Positions 1 to 35,320 are shown, numbered from the stretch's first letter. The stretch is DNA of 64,000 nucleotides from Euryodendron excelsum (GCA_033060915.1 CM065393.1:6001001-6065000), one strand, 5' to 3'. Numbers and translations: made by a program. The notes: a model not told the origin generated them from the sequence alone.

Positions 1-136
1 AATTTCCGTTAAATCTAACAGTTTTTATATATTTACAGATTAGTCTAAAATCACAAGAGGTCATGTGTTCACTTTTAAACTATAAGGGTCATCTGATTTT
101 AACTCAAACTACACGAAGGTAGAGTGTAATTACCCC
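1..136. mobile_element. Right half of a foldback MITE (same family as 30250-30635)
   Basis: The stretch up to about 136 ends in a motif reading GTAGAGTGTAATTACCCC. It is preceded by the wording this family uses at 30250-30635: a block about Ca/aAACTACA followed by the terminal repeat. Only the right-hand half lies in the window, so the element begins before base 1. It codes for nothing. Confidence 0.6.
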
Positions 137-149
137 TTTAATAAATCTG

Positions 150-310
150 TAGGTGCCAAACCACTAGTCTTGTAAAACGCCTTCGTCTGTGTACGTTGTT
201 TTATTTGCCATGTTTCCATCCTCCCTAAAACGGCGTCATTTGTTGCGAAACTTTTTCCCCTTTTCATTTTCTTCTTTCCACTGATTTTGTGCAAACCCTA
301 GTGTCACAGG
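150..310 (+). promoter_or_regulatory. Possible TAD2 promoter / first untranslated exon
   Basis: This short pyrimidine-rich stretch carries a telo-box-like AAACCCTA at 293-300, a motif enriched near transcription starts of plant translation-related genes, and an AAACGGCGTCATTT stretch at 228-241. A possible splice donor (CACAG/GTTGCC) follows at about 309. The TAD2 start codon at 5195 directly follows a 3' splice-site-like sequence, so an untranslated exon must lie upstream, and this is one candidate. Nothing in the sequence proves the link; the untranslated exon could lie elsewhere in 150-5150 or before the window. Confidence 0.22.
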
Positions 311-1510
311 TTGCCACCCGTGGCACGTCGGGGGCCGCGAGGGACCTTGGCGTGGGGCATGTCTGAGCATGATTGGCCGGTGGCATGGCAATCTCGTAAT
401 TTGTATTTTCCATATTTATTGGATTTATGGATTATGACTCCTCGAGGGGGTAGGATATTTCTTCCTATCAGTTTGGAGATGGCTCAGAATGCTATTATAA
501 GGGGGGGGCATGGTGTTGACTCTACCACCCCCTGGTGCTACCGAAAGGGACAGCATTCAAGTGAGTCCCCCAAGGGAGTGGGCGAGACTTGGGGGCCGGC
601 TGTGGCACGTGGCTGCAGTCCTCATGCTAGTCAAGGGGCTACATGGGCGGCATTGTGCCCGGTGGGGCAAATGTTGGGCATTAGCGTTGAGGATGGGTTT
701 GTGGCATTCGCACCCGCTACGCCATAATTATAAAGTTGTGGGGCTTATGTCCATGACGGATTGGACCTCGGTGTGCACACTTGCATGCCGTGTGTCTCGT
801 GTGCACTTGCGCATTGGGTTCACGCTTGTGCACACGGCCGCTTGGTTTGGCTAGCATTGGTGTCGTAGGGCACAATGTTGTGGGCTTATCAGTTGCTATT
901 CGCTGGTGCCTTTCCTTGCAGGCAACCTTGACGCGGGGCGCTAAGAGCTTCAAGGAGGGAGGCGTCGTGCCTAACAGGTGATGCTTGGCGGACGCGCGCA
1001 TGTCTAGTTGCACATGGTCATCTGGCTTGTGTTTCGAGAGGGACTGGCGCTAAGCACATTGCTTGCCGTGTGTGCGCGCATTTAAGTATGGCGTTGCTAT
1101 CGCCTATAGCTTGGGTTGCCTTATGGCTTGAGCATCAGAGGTCCGTGCTTAAAGAGATATGCGGGGCATTACGGATGGATCCTGGACAAGCGCATAATCT
1201 TATGCCTTGGTGTTTGAGTTTGGCGAGACTATTGCTTGGTGCATAGTCGCCTCACGGGTGTATTCCGCTGCGTATGATCATGGCGGGTCGCATTTAGTGT
1301 CACCGTGTGGTGCCCGGCCTGCCAGCCCGTGACACCTAGGCTTATCAGATCCCTCTCCCTCTCCCTCCCCGACGTTGTCCTATGCTGCCAGTCCACGTAC
1401 GCTGCCACCTCCATCGCCGGAGCACACCCCCAGTTGGTGACGCCACAGCTTTCCGCCAGCTCCACCACTGCTAGAGGACGCCCCTCTGCACATCCAACAC
1501 CTCTCTCTCC
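311..1510. other. GC-rich stretch of unknown origin
   Basis: Base composition is clearly richer in G and C than the flanks, with many CpG and GTGTGCGCG-like runs. Short open frames occur on both strands, but none matches a family I recognise and none has splice sites linking it to a neighbour. A decayed LTR-retrotransposon piece is the likeliest explanation. I see no LTR ends or protein domains to confirm this. Confidence 0.3.
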
Positions 1511-1514
1511 TATC

Positions 1515-1519
<5 letters not shown>

Positions 1520-1561
<42 letters not shown>
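1520..1561. repeat. (CT)n microsatellite
   Basis: About 21 uninterrupted CT units, followed at 1595-1618 and 1631-1640 by further CT and TA runs. The arginine/glutamate and serine/leucine ORFs crossing it are repeat artefacts. Confidence 0.95.
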
Positions 1562-1565
<4 letters not shown>

Positions 1566-2797
1566 TAGATGTGTTTTCAATAAACGGGTTTCTTTCTCTC
1601 TCCGTATATATATATATACAGACTGGTTGCTCTCTCTCTCAGTGACATTTTTCATAAGCCTAATGTTATTTATCTTTGCCTTCCCGAATTCAAAAGAAAT
1701 AATTTCATTGTTTCCATATATATGCCATGTTTACATTGTTATGTTTTACATTATTAGGTAGGAAATGACCATTGTTATTGGGTGTGCAAGAATCATACAG
1801 TGACGTGTTACTGTTTTTTTCTTTTTTTTTTTACTTGAAATTTCCAAACCCAAAAAGAAAAGGTTGTGAAGATCCTATTTAATGTTCTTGTTATTGCTAA
1901 ATTTGTAGAACAGATAATCTCTTTATTTATTTGAATTGAACCAAAAAGATAATAATTTATGGTCTTAAGAAGAAGAAGAACAAAGACAAGGGACCCCAAA
2001 GAGACAGGACTGACGCAATAAACTTTCATTGTATAGATTGATACAATGAACTTACTTATGTATTTATTTCCTTGAATTTTTTTTTTTTTGGGGGTTTGGA
2101 AATTTAATAGTGGTTCATTCTAATCCACTGAACTTACATTGTGTAGATAAGTTGGTTGATGCCCCATTGGGGTTGGGGTTGAGATTTGAGACTTGAGACT
2201 CAGATGTTGGACATCCTAATGTGTAGCAACTGATCTGCTATAAAGAACTCATAGGTTGACCCCCTATTTGTTGACATTACCTTTGTGTTTGGTTTTAGCT
2301 ATCTAGGGAATCTTCTATTTTTGGAATTTTCTATTTTTAATCAGACTGCAAAACCTAATCACTCTACAAGTAGCATGTAGTACTCTCTCTCTGGTATAGC
2401 TCTTATTGAGATCGTTTCTATTAATCAGGGTGAATGCTAGGGCTTTTCTAAGAGGCAATTTTTTTGGTAATGTAGTGTTTGTCTTTCCCTTAAATTACTG
2501 CAACTAGGCACTATTATGAAAAATAGAAGTACAGTGAAGTGAATCAATTTGCCATCATCATCTGGCAATCAAGGATCTAGTATCTACTCTTTTCATCTGG
2601 CCATCTATAAATCTGTGTTAATTTTTTTTATTGTTATGTTTTATTTATGTATGATTTGTGATATATTGGTGTTTATATAGATTTGTTATGTAAATTTTGG
2701 TTATGTTTACGAATTCTATTGGTGAGGATATATATGTATATATAGTATAGATCAGTGAATGTTGTTTAGTTTATGTATGTTTGTGATGAATTTATGT
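1562..2797. other. AT-rich non-coding stretch, nothing recognised
   Basis: No exon-like reading frame, element end or RNA gene can be supported. There are short T and A runs and a TATATATG run at 2729-2741. Confidence 0.5.
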
Positions 2798-3066
2798 TAA
2801 GGAAATCCTTGAAAAAACAAAAAATTATATTTGCATATATAGGATAAGAAAAGGAAATCCTTGAAAAAACAAATTATATATATTTACATGTATAGGATAA
2901 GAAAAGGAGTTCCTTGAAAAAACAAAAAATATATATTTGCATACATTGGTTTAGAAAATGATATCTTTGAAATATATTTGCATATATAGGATAAGAAAAG
3001 GAAATGCTTGAAAAAAACAATTGTATAGGATAAGAAAAGTGAAGTCTTGAAAAAACGATATAAAAC
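2798..3066. repeat. Variable-length tandem repeat, six units
   Basis: The core reads roughly GGATAAGAAAAGGAAATCC followed by TTGAAAAAAC. It recurs starting near 2801, 2853, 2906, 2959, 3000 and 3039. Spacings are 52, 53, 53, 41 and 39 bases because the A/T-rich linker between cores varies. A weaker seventh core lies near 3090. Confidence 0.85.
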
Positions 3067-3404
3067 TTCTCTCACTCCTTAGAAATTTAAAGCATTGAAA
3101 AAACAAAATAAATTTAGATTGTAAAAGGGAAAAACAACCAAAAAAGAAAAGAAGATATAATATATAAAAAAGAGAAAAATGATAATGTATGGGGTATTTA
3201 GGGAGGAGCTACTGCATGGTCTTAGAGTACTATATGGGAGCAAACCACTGCGTCTAAGCAGTTCAAAGTCTTAGAGGTGGAGTAGCGTGGAGAGACCGTA
3301 CAAACAAAAAAAGTGGCAGTGATTGGGCCCAGGCGTGTGTGATTTCAACCCGAAGTGGGGGTGGACATTGGGCGGGCCAAGCCGGGCTCGACCGGGCCTA
3401 CATA

Positions 3405-3560
3405 CATCCAAAAGGTGAGATAGCACCTTGAAGAGAAGACAAGAGATAACAGTTATATAGGTTAGCCATGTGCAGCAAAAATTAGTAATTGCACTAGTGA
3501 AGAAAGAGCAACATGGCCTAGATGGAGAAAGTTATGAGGATGAAAGGACGACAACAAAGT
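3405..3560 (+). repeat. Left arm of a 155-bp inverted repeat
   Basis: This arm is close to the exact reverse complement of 5690-5846, with only scattered mismatches. It begins ATACATCCAAAAGGTGAGAT and runs through ...GGTTAGCCATGTGCA... to ...GAGGATGAAAGGA. The arms lie 2.1 kb apart and enclose a LINE fragment and the first TAD2 coding exon. No matching TSD is seen outside the arms. Confidence 0.85.
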
Positions 3561-3561
3561 T

Positions 3562-5072
3562 TTATTAAAGTGGTGGGCTTTACTTATAACTCTGAAAATT
3601 GCTCGATTGTTGATATTTCTTGGGTTATGTCTATTATTTTTGGTGGATGAGTACTTGTTGGATTTTGGTTATTGGACAGTTATTTGCATAAAATTCTCCA
3701 CCGAATTGTCTTAGTGCATGTTTGAAAGCCTATGGTTGCATTTCTTTAGCTTACATCTTGGGTTGCAAAGTGGAATCTTTGTTGGCCACCTATTTGGAGC
3801 TTCCTTTGGGATTTACTTTCAAGTTTAATCACATGGGATTCAGTGATTGATAGACTTCGAAAACATGTGGTATGATGGAAAAGGAAATATGTCCATAGGG
3901 GAAGGCTTACTCTGATGAAGAGCGCACTATGTCGAGTTTTCAACTTACTTCGTCACTTTGTTCATAACTATGTCATTGGTGGTTCAGAGACTTGAGACGA
4001 TGCATAGAGACTTTTGGAGCTTCCTTTGGGCGTAATGAGCCTTGAGTGTTTTACTCTAGCTCTCCTAGGGAAGTGGCTTGGGCGATATGCTTGCAGGGCC
4101 AAGTATGGTTGTGCTTGAGGATATTGGTGTTCTAAGGAGGTGTCGGGGTCTTATGTTTTGGGATTTTCAAACGGCATTCGCTCTCTTTTGGATGATTTTA
4201 GGAAGCATATTCGTTGTGGCACAGAATGGCAAGGAGGTCAGATTCTGGAACCATCTTTGGTTGGGGAGGTATGAGATTAAATGAGGCCCGACGATTCTAC
4301 GGCCGGAAAGAGAGAGAGCAGTGTGATTGGCTCTATAATTGAAATAATGGAAATGCTCTGTCGTAGAGCTTCGCTAGCAGTGTCGAGCTTTGCTCGCGAT
4401 TCAACTGGAACTAAGGACCTGAATGGAATTTCAGAGCTCTCACGCTGCTATCTAAAGAATGAAGAAACCGCTACTGAATGAGAGCGAGGCCAAATAGAGG
4501 GTACTTGTCAAGGATTATTTGATATTGCCCATCTAATGCTCCTTCTAAGATTGCCTTTTTTGTTTGGATAGCACTTTATGGTAGGATTTTAATTCCTTGA
4601 CTATTGTTTATAGGAGTGGATCGATTTTTATAAATGGGGACTGTATATGTAAGGAGGATGGAGGATTTGTAAATCACCTCCTTTTCCATTGCTTGGTGGC
4701 TTGAGAGTTTTGGCTTTTGATCATGAGGCAATTTAGAATGGAGTGGGTTTTCCCCTATAATGTAAAGGAGTTTTTTGGAAGAAGGCCTAGTTTTTGGTGC
4801 CTCATGTGTTGATGTAGATGATTCGGAGTGAGCACAATTGGAGATCTTTTGATGGGAAGCAAGAGCTGCTTTTTAGGCTAAAATGTAGACTTCTAGCTCA
4901 TGTAGTTGGTTCTCCAGTAGTATTGAGCCATCAGTGAACCTCTTTTTGAATTTTGTAGAGTATTTTGGATGCATAGAGTATAGCTTTGGCTTTATTTATT
5001 GATAGTGAACATGGTTGGTATCCCCTTGCTAATTCATTAATAGAGTTTATTTTTACTTATGAAAAATAGTAT
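3562..5072 (+). mobile_element. LINE (non-LTR) retrotransposon 3' fragment, decayed
   Basis: Translation in shifting frames gives hallmarks of plant L1-type LINE proteins. A reverse-transcriptase stretch like GCKVESLLATYLELPLG lies near 3755-3830, followed by WKRKYV-type and TLMKSAL residues. The zinc-knuckle-like domain downstream of RT appears as AFFVWIALYGRIL and HLLFHCLVA near 4550-4700. Stops and frameshifts are frequent. The fragment ends in a LINE-like 3' tail near 5060. Its middle is replaced at 4281-4495 by unrelated, more GC-rich DNA. Confidence 0.75.
4281..4495 (+). other. GC-richer insert inside the LINE; possible organelle-derived DNA
   Basis: This 215-bp block breaks the LINE reading at RFWNHLWLGRYEIK and is followed by LINE sequence again. 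It holds an open frame of 66 codons that matches no LINE domain. Composition and texture differ from both sides and resemble plant mitochondrial DNA, though I cannot name a source gene. A new gene is unlikely: there is no promoter, splice context or recognisable domain. Confidence 0.3.
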
Positions 5073-5194
5073 GAAAATTGTGTATTTGTTACCTATTAAA
5101 AAATTGGAATGTTATATTTGTGGCATGTACATGCGCTTGTGTGTTTGAGGTGAACTGACTTCCCATTTCTCTTTTTTTTTTTTTTTTTTGTTAG

Positions 5195-28730
<23,536 letters not shown>

Positions 28731-28863
28731 AAATAAATATGTTCCTATGTTGGTCAGTTCCCTTCTCTTCTAATTAAAAGAGGTAAGCCGTGATCCAGTC
28801 TATCACCTATTTATTCTGGTTTTCTGCTTTATACTCCCTTATTCTGTGTCTGCAGATTTATTA

Positions 28864-28957
28864 AGGGAAAAGGAAAAGGAAAAGGTGAGAGAAAAGAGAA
28901 CAAAATGAAGGAAAATCTTTGTTCTCCTTTCCCTCGCCTTTTCCTTTTCCTTATCCT
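28864..28957. repeat. Short foldback with a near-perfect 38-bp stem
   Basis: A purine arm (28864-28904, AAGGAAAAGGAAAAGG... to ...GAGAACAAA) pairs with a pyrimidine arm (28918-28957) across a 13-base loop. It lies 134 bp after the TAD2 stop and probably falls in the 3' untranslated region or just beyond. It may be a tiny MITE. Confidence 0.8.
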
Positions 28958-29099
28958 TTTCTTTTCAATCACCAAATCCTTGATCCAGACGCAGCGTTAG
29001 TTTCACAACTCATATTTTCTTGGCATCTTTTCTGAGGCTATGTTCTACATTTTTTTTCCTCCATTAGTAAATATAAAAATACAAAAAGGCATCAAGGGA

Positions 29100-30740
29100 T
29101 TGCTGCCCATGGGTGAATTCAGGAGTCCTTTTGTGCCGACGTCAATTGGATCTACTACCCGAAAGCCAAGTACACAAAGTAGCCAAAAAATTGCTTTTTA
29201 ACCTACACAAAGATTGTTCAATACCCTGAAAAGTTCTACTTCTCTACCCCATATCAACCACATTAGACAAGAAGGGGCTAAACATCGTGCCTTCCTCCGT
29301 TTTCTACCTATCCCTCCGTCCCACCAACTATGAAGCACCTTTGCAACCTCTTCTAAGAAGACCCAAGACATTCAAAAGATCGTTAGAATGAGAGTCCAAA
29401 ACTCCTTTTCTACTGAGGAACTGACTCACCATCTCTCTTACATAAGCTGCACCAATTAACATAGATATGACGTCTCTTGATGAGATTGTCAATTGTAAGA
29501 ATCTTCTCCTAAGCTGCAAACCAAATACAGAAACCCACCTTCAGGAGAACATCACTAGACCAAAAGCAACTTATAGAAAGATTTAATGCTGAATTTACCC
29601 TCCCACATTGCCAGCCACTGCATATCATCCTGTCTTGCCCCAATGAAGTGCTTAGAGTAGAGTACTCTAAGAATCTCCTCATTCCTATTCTAAGGGAAAT
29701 CCCACAAAATTTCTCGTTCACGCACCAAACATAATCTGCTCTTGGTTCACTACTAGCATAAAAATGTCTAGAAAAGCGTCATCCAGCTTATTGTGACCAT
29801 GCCACTTATGTCTCCAAAACTTTGGCCTCCTCCCATCCCCCATCAATAAGACTAACTAGCCTCACAAAATTCTTCCATCCCCCTTGAATGCCCTTCCAAA
29901 AGCCTTTTCCATATGAAATGGACAACCCTGGAGTTGTCCAATCACCCCGAGGACCCCTATTTGGTTGCCACAACCCTCCTCCAACTCCTCGCGCTCTCAT
30001 AAGAAAATTTCCAAAGCTTATTGCCCACCAAAGCCTTGTGAAGATTGTAAGTCTCCTAATGCCCAGGCCACCCATCCTCTCCTCTCCTACAGCTTGTGTC
30101 CCGATCTACTAGATAATACTTGAACTCCTCTCCTAACCTGTTCTTTTATAGTGTGCAAGCTAGATAAAGTACTCTTAATCAAAGTAAGCCTTGCCCCGTT
30201 TCGTAAGTATTGCCTCTTCCACCCAGCCAACTTTCTAAATAATTGAAAAGGGTAATTGCACATTATCCCATTGTGGTTTGAGCAAAAATTAGATGACCCC
30301 ACTATGTTTAAAAGTGAATACATAACCCTCATGTGATTTAGACTTATCTGCAAAATGGATGGAACCCTGACAAATTTAGTAAAATAACAAAAATGCCCCT
30401 GCAAAGGACAACCTTTTATTGGACATAAAAGTGTAAAAGCGTATATTTATGTTCCATTGTGAAGAGATAAAATGATGAAAATTTTGCTATGATAAAATTG
30501 TCATTAATTCTAATAGTTTCCATCCATTTTACAGTAAAGTCCAAATCACAGGGGGTTATTTTGTTCATTTTGAACCACATGGGGGGTTAATGTGATTTTT
30601 GCTCAAACCACAAGGAGGTAAAGTGTGATTATTCCTATTTGAAATGCTCTTTATAGTATCAGACGAACAGTTTTAGTGGTAAAACCAATATGAGGTGCTT
30701 TGTTACTTCGGTAAAACTGTGTTTGTTTGTGAATGTTTAG
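29100..30740 (-). mobile_element. LINE fragment, antisense, split by a MITE
   Basis: Read on the minus strand, the RT C-terminal part gives LFRKLAGWKRQYLRNGARLT then LIKSTLSSL (30150-30240), followed by GGLGIRRLTIFTRLWWA (30000-30075) and a GRRPKFW...HKW segment. The RT-downstream zinc-knuckle-like region follows with many stops down to about 29100. The MITE at 30250-30635 interrupts it; weak LINE-like residues may resume at 30640-30740. The family matches that at 32740-34080. Confidence 0.72.
30250..30635. mobile_element. Foldback MITE with long terminal inverted repeats
   Basis: The left end, GGGTAATTGCACATTATCCC followed by TTGTGGTTTGAGCAAAAAT, is mirrored at the right end as the reverse complement (ATTTTTGCTCAAACCACAAG then GAGGTAAAGTGTGATTATTC). 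Flanks read TAATTGAAA and TATTTGAAA (8 of 9 match), suggesting a 9-bp TSD as left by Mutator-type transposases. It has no coding capacity. Confidence 0.8.
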
Positions 30741-32248
30741 TCTTCTTATTTTACTTCCAAACATGTATCTTACAAAATTAAGAAATTTGATAGTTTTCAC
30801 CCTTTCTCCTCTTTTGTGGGGCTGAGATTATATGCCTTTTGAATGATAAAGTTCTAAAAACTGATTAAGAGTCAACTTTCATCAAGAAAACACAATGGAG
30901 GTGAGGACAAGAAAATCAGACGCAACTGAGATTCAAGAAGACAACAAGTTGTACTTTGAAGATAGTTTGCGAGAGATGAGAAAAATAATTCATATAATAG
31001 CTCTCAAGGCCTATAATGGGTGCAGCTTTCTAAAAGGACTCAACTAGTTTCAACCTGATCAGTGCAAATGTAATAATATGCATTACTTTCTGTTGAAGAT
31101 CTGATTAGGCTTCTGGAGGACTCTTTAGTGAGGCAGGCTTCGTTTGTTTTTTATTTCCTTTCCCCCTTTTGGTCTGTCTTAATTTCTTGTGCATCAGCGT
31201 TAAGATAATGAAAGGAGATCCACTTTGGAGGCAGCATTCAATTTTCTGTCTGGCTATATTTGCATTATTTTAGTACATGAACTTTATGTGATTATCAGAT
31301 TGACAAGAGGTTTGGTAGCTGGACAACCTTCACACAGCTATCAATGCGGCAGTACTGTTGAGGCTCTCTTTTAAAAGTTTCCTTTTCTTACCTGGTTCTT
31401 CATTTGTGTGGATGATTACGTGCAGTTTCAAATTTCTGTATAAGCTATTTTGTTGTCTGGTAAATCAGTTGTGGAGGCAATGCTGTAGTAATTGAAACGG
31501 GTATGGTATCGAAGCTCCTGGTGTTGATGAGATTTTAGTCCATTCGTCCACTTGATTGAGCCATGTCTTGTAAATCTTAATTTATTTGAAGAGTAACATG
31601 TTCATTACCTGGGATTTTTGTATGTTAATGAATGCGGATCTTCGAGTAGACGAATTATTTCATATTGTCCTTAATAGTTAACAGAAACATATTGTAAAGT
31701 ATGTTGAGTCAAGATCCCCAGACACCGGAAGTTGCACGAGTTGAATAAGGTTTGTTCATCATTCAAGCTTATGGAAAACCATTACATTGAAAAGCAGCAA
31801 GAGCCAAATTATGCTCTGCACTCCATGCCTTAGGAACCCATTTTTCGCCATGGAAGCAATGACTTCCACCTCTTAACTTCTCTCACCACCACACCTAGAT
31901 GATATTGGCTCCAATAGACTGAGAGTAAAACACTAGTCAACACAACTTAATTACCTAATTGGCCTGTTATTATCTTCATCCCAACCACATGGTAAATAAT
32001 TTCACTTACGGGACTGTGGTGATATACATATATATGTATATGCATATATATCCTTACAGACAAAGTAAACGCAAATTAACCCCTCTATGTATCGGTGCAA
32101 AGGATAATTAAAAATAACTGTACAATTTATTGCTAATTATCTAATGATTTTGCTTAGGTAATTTATGTTTTATCACAGAACTATCTATTCTCAATAAGAG
32201 AATGAATGGATCCGGATTGTCATGATAAAATAAATCGATTAAAAATAA
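30741..32248. other. Intergenic DNA, nothing recognised
   Basis: AT-rich sequence with no exon, RNA gene or element end that I can support. A TATATA/CATATA run lies near 32024-32051. Confidence 0.5.
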
Positions 32249-32602
32249 GGGTTACCTCCCTGTGATTCAAGTGGACGTGACCCCCATTGGTTGAAACATA
32301 AATACATAAACCCCTTGGGTTTGGATTAAACTACAAAATAGATGGAAGACATTAAAATTTACAGCAATTGTGTTATAAGGGTATTTTTATTGTTTCATCT
32401 TTTCAAAATGAACCGTCAAGAATACTGTTTTATCTTTTTATGTCAAAATAAATGAGCTTTTATGTCATTTCACTAATTAGTTAGGATTTTATTCATTTTA
32501 CAGACAAATTCAAACTATAGAGAGTTTATTTATTTACTTTTAAACCACATAAGAATCGTATAATTTTTATTGAAATTACAAAGGGAATAAAATGTAATTA
32601 CC
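32249..32602. mobile_element. Second, more diverged member of the foldback MITE family
   Basis: Begins GGGTTACCTCCCTGTGATTC and ends AATAAAATGTAATTACC, the same end words and internal wording (CAATTGTGTTATAAGGGT... / CATTTTACAGACAAATTC) as 30250-30635. The terminal repeats are more degraded. Confidence 0.6.
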
Positions 32603-32739
32603 TTTTAAAATAAGTAAACTACATAGATTTCATATTAAGAATATATGTTCCAACTCACATAATATATTTCTATTTATAAGTAAAATGAGTTTTATTAAAA
32701 GAGCATCAAGTGATGCCACCCATATTCAAAAGCAAATAA

Positions 32740-34080
32740 ACAAAAAGAGTTCAGCGGGCTAATTTAAGTATCCCTTACAATTTCCTATTCTCTACAAAAT
32801 CTAGAGCGTGGCCCAAGTCTGAAACCACCCTTCCTAAAAGCTAACCATACAAAACTGACAAAAAAAAATACTTTCTACCTATACATTGAAAACCCGACGC
32901 CTTGGAAAGTTTTTCTATTGCGTTTTTCTCAAATCAGCCACCACAAACAAAAAGAAGCAATGTGGGACAAGGTCTCATCCCAACGCGAAGCATCGAATGC
33001 GGACTTTGGCCTAAGCGCAGAACCCCAAGGGAAACCCATTGGTAAACATCGAACAAGTTTTGGACTTCTCTTTCTAAGATTGTTAAGTGATTGGTTATGT
33101 TAAAATAAAAATAAAAACAAAAACAAAAAGTAAAAATAGCAAGTCACTATGCCTTTCTTCTCCTCTTATCCAATTGAGCTCCCAACCAAGCATTCAAACC
33201 TGCTGCCGCAACTCAAGGGAAAACTCAAGTCATGCCAAAAACTATCAAAATCAAAGCCTTGAACTCCCTAACCATAGAACAATGCAGCAAAATATGAGGT
33301 GTTCATATTCTCCATCTTTTCCTTGTATAAACAACACGAGTTCACCGTCACCCTATGCTTTTTAAGTAGATTATCATTCATAAGAATTTAATTACGCGTT
33401 GTGTACTACACAAAAAATGCTACTTTAGTAGGAGCACCAAATGACTAAATCCTCTCTCACTTAAAACCCTCATCTCTACTTCTCCAGAGAGCCTAATAAA
33501 AGGACTACACCTCAAACTTTCCACCGCCTCCCACCTAAATGAATCCTGGCCCGGCCCAATACTTTCATGGCATAAAAAAAACTTAAGCAAATTTCACAAA
33601 CTCACTCATAGAGCAAAATTTCTTAAACACCTGAAAATAATCTGCAACAGGGGCATCAGGATCCAAGGCTAAAACAAACAAACTTGAGAAAGCTTCCACC
33701 AACATGCGATCCCCACACCACTGGTATCTCTAGAATTTCGTTGTCTTTCCATCCCTAATCTTCACTTAAATATCCCTATAAAGTCATCCCAAATCACAAA
33801 AATCCCCTTTCATAACCCTTTTTTGGGGATAAAAAGATCTTCAGAGTGGCCCAACCACCCTCAGAAGAACATACTTTCAACAACCACCCTCCTCCAATAC
33901 CAATCCCTCACAAAAGCAAATCACAACCCCTTCCTCAATAGAACATTATTGAAAACAAGAGGCCTTCTGATCACGACACCCCTAACTTAAATTGAAGAAT
34001 GCACTGTCTCCCAATCTATTAAATAATATTTGAATTCATCTTCTATCCCACTCCATAGAAAGTCTAGTTGTAACTTTTTT
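32740..34080 (-). mobile_element. LINE fragment, antisense
   Basis: The minus strand gives FCVVHNA..KF then VTVNSCCLYKEKMENMNTSY (33265-33420), matching the FFVW..AR..IL / C..C...GE..HL region after LINE RT. The 33980-34060 stretch closely parallels 30100-30135 of the other antisense LINE, so both belong to one family. Many stops; no tail found. Confidence 0.6.
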
Positions 34081-34084
34081 AGCC

Positions 34085-34195
34085 TTGTAGCCAATTTTAG
34101 AAAATTGAACCGTTGAGTAAACTGAAAAAGTGACCGGGTTAAAGGTCATTGGTTCAACAGTCAAGTTAACCGGAATTGAACAATGATTTCATAAG
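34085..34195. repeat. ACCGGTT-type repeat fragment
   Basis: Contains AACCGTTGAGTAAACTG, GACCGGGTTAAAGG and GTTAACCGGAATTGAAC, a wording common at ends of plant non-autonomous repeats. Ends not defined. Confidence 0.35.
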
Positions 34196-34218
34196 TATAT
34201 AAACAAATAATATGTTTT

Positions 34219-34685
34219 TAGTACAAGATGCACAATAAACATGTCTATGAATACAAGAATATCAATTTACATATTCAAGAGTGCGGAAGCGTACCCGTCT
34301 GGTCCATGATCTAGACTGCAAAAAGAAGCGATCCAATCCAGTAATCAAAACAATATATTGGCTATACATGTTCCTCTCTGTCTCCAAACTCTCTTACAAC
34401 GGATATCAATGGATAGAATACTGTTGGTTGTGGGAAAAGAGAGGATTTAGTCTTTGTATAATGAACCGTATTGGGCACTCCCATAAAAGGCTCCTAAATA
34501 GGTTCTCGTAAGCCCACACTAATCGTCCAACCACATAAAATAACCAATAGATGCACACAAGCCCAATTCATATGGATCACCTCTTTATTGAGCCTATTCT
34601 GTATGTCTCAACTTTAATTTTGTACCAATCCGTTTTATTAAAACTAAATTCAATTAATGAGTATGCTCAATTCAGAAAATTTTAG
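34219..34685 (-). repeat. 3' LTR of the Copia element
   Basis: Direct repeat of 39996-40460: AATATCAATTTA.ATATTCAAGAG, then AACCGTATTGGGC.CTCCCA, through ATGAGTATGCTCAATTCAG. It abuts truncated integrase. Confidence 0.85.
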
Positions 34686-35320
34686 ATTAAGGCTAGGCTT
34701 TCTACCAGTCCACAATTTAAAAAGGGTTTTAGGAACAAATTTCCTAGGAACCTATTGAGAATATATAAGGGAGACTTAATGGCATCACTCCAAAAATATA
34801 AAGGCAAATTACTACTACTCATCATACTTCTCATCATATCCTTAAGTGTGCGATTACACTTTTCGACCACACCATTTTGTTCAAGACTACCAGGCATGGT
34901 ATATTGGGCAACAATCTCAGTCTTGTAAGTATTTAGCACATGGTCCTATATACTGTCTAGTTGCATCATGTCTGCCATAATACTCACCACCACGGTCAAG
35001 CCTAACAAGTTTAATCCTTTTGGTCAATTGATTCTCTACCTCTGTTTTAAAAATTTTGACATTTGCAAGTACATTGAATTTCTCTTTAATTAGGTAAACA
35101 TAATCATAACGAGAAAAATCATCAACAAAGATCAGAAAATACTTATAGCCACAAAAGGTAGAAGAATAAGATCCACTAATATTAGTGTGAATGACCTCTA
35201 AAGGTCATCACTCCATGTTGCACTTTTCTTCTTCGTGGTCTTGATCAATTTTCCACGAGTACAGTCAATACAATTGTCTAGGTCTGCAAAATCAAGTGGT
35301 ATAAGAATGTTGTCTTTAAT
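34686..35320 (-). pseudogene. Copia integrase remnant
   Basis: The minus-strand frame 34682-34939 reads YTMPGSLEQNGVVEKCNRTL, DMMRSMMSSSNLP and YILNRFLG, the integrase core after its catalytic Glu. Broken frames further upstream (34940-35260) give GKLIKTTKK and a FLVMIMF..LKRNS core segment, that is GAG-pre-integrase and the N-terminal core. Numerous stops. Confidence 0.8.

Noticed and set aside
311..854. Open frames of 138 and 114 codons
   Set aside because: They lie in a GC-rich stretch where long frames arise by chance. They overlap in different frames, match no family, and have no exon context.
1229..1655. Arg/Glu-rich and Ser/Leu-rich frames
   Set aside because: Created by the (CT)n microsatellite at 1520-1561.
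4281..4481. 66-codon ORF as a gene
   Set aside because: It sits inside a dead LINE and has no splice or promoter context; kept only as a foreign-DNA finding.
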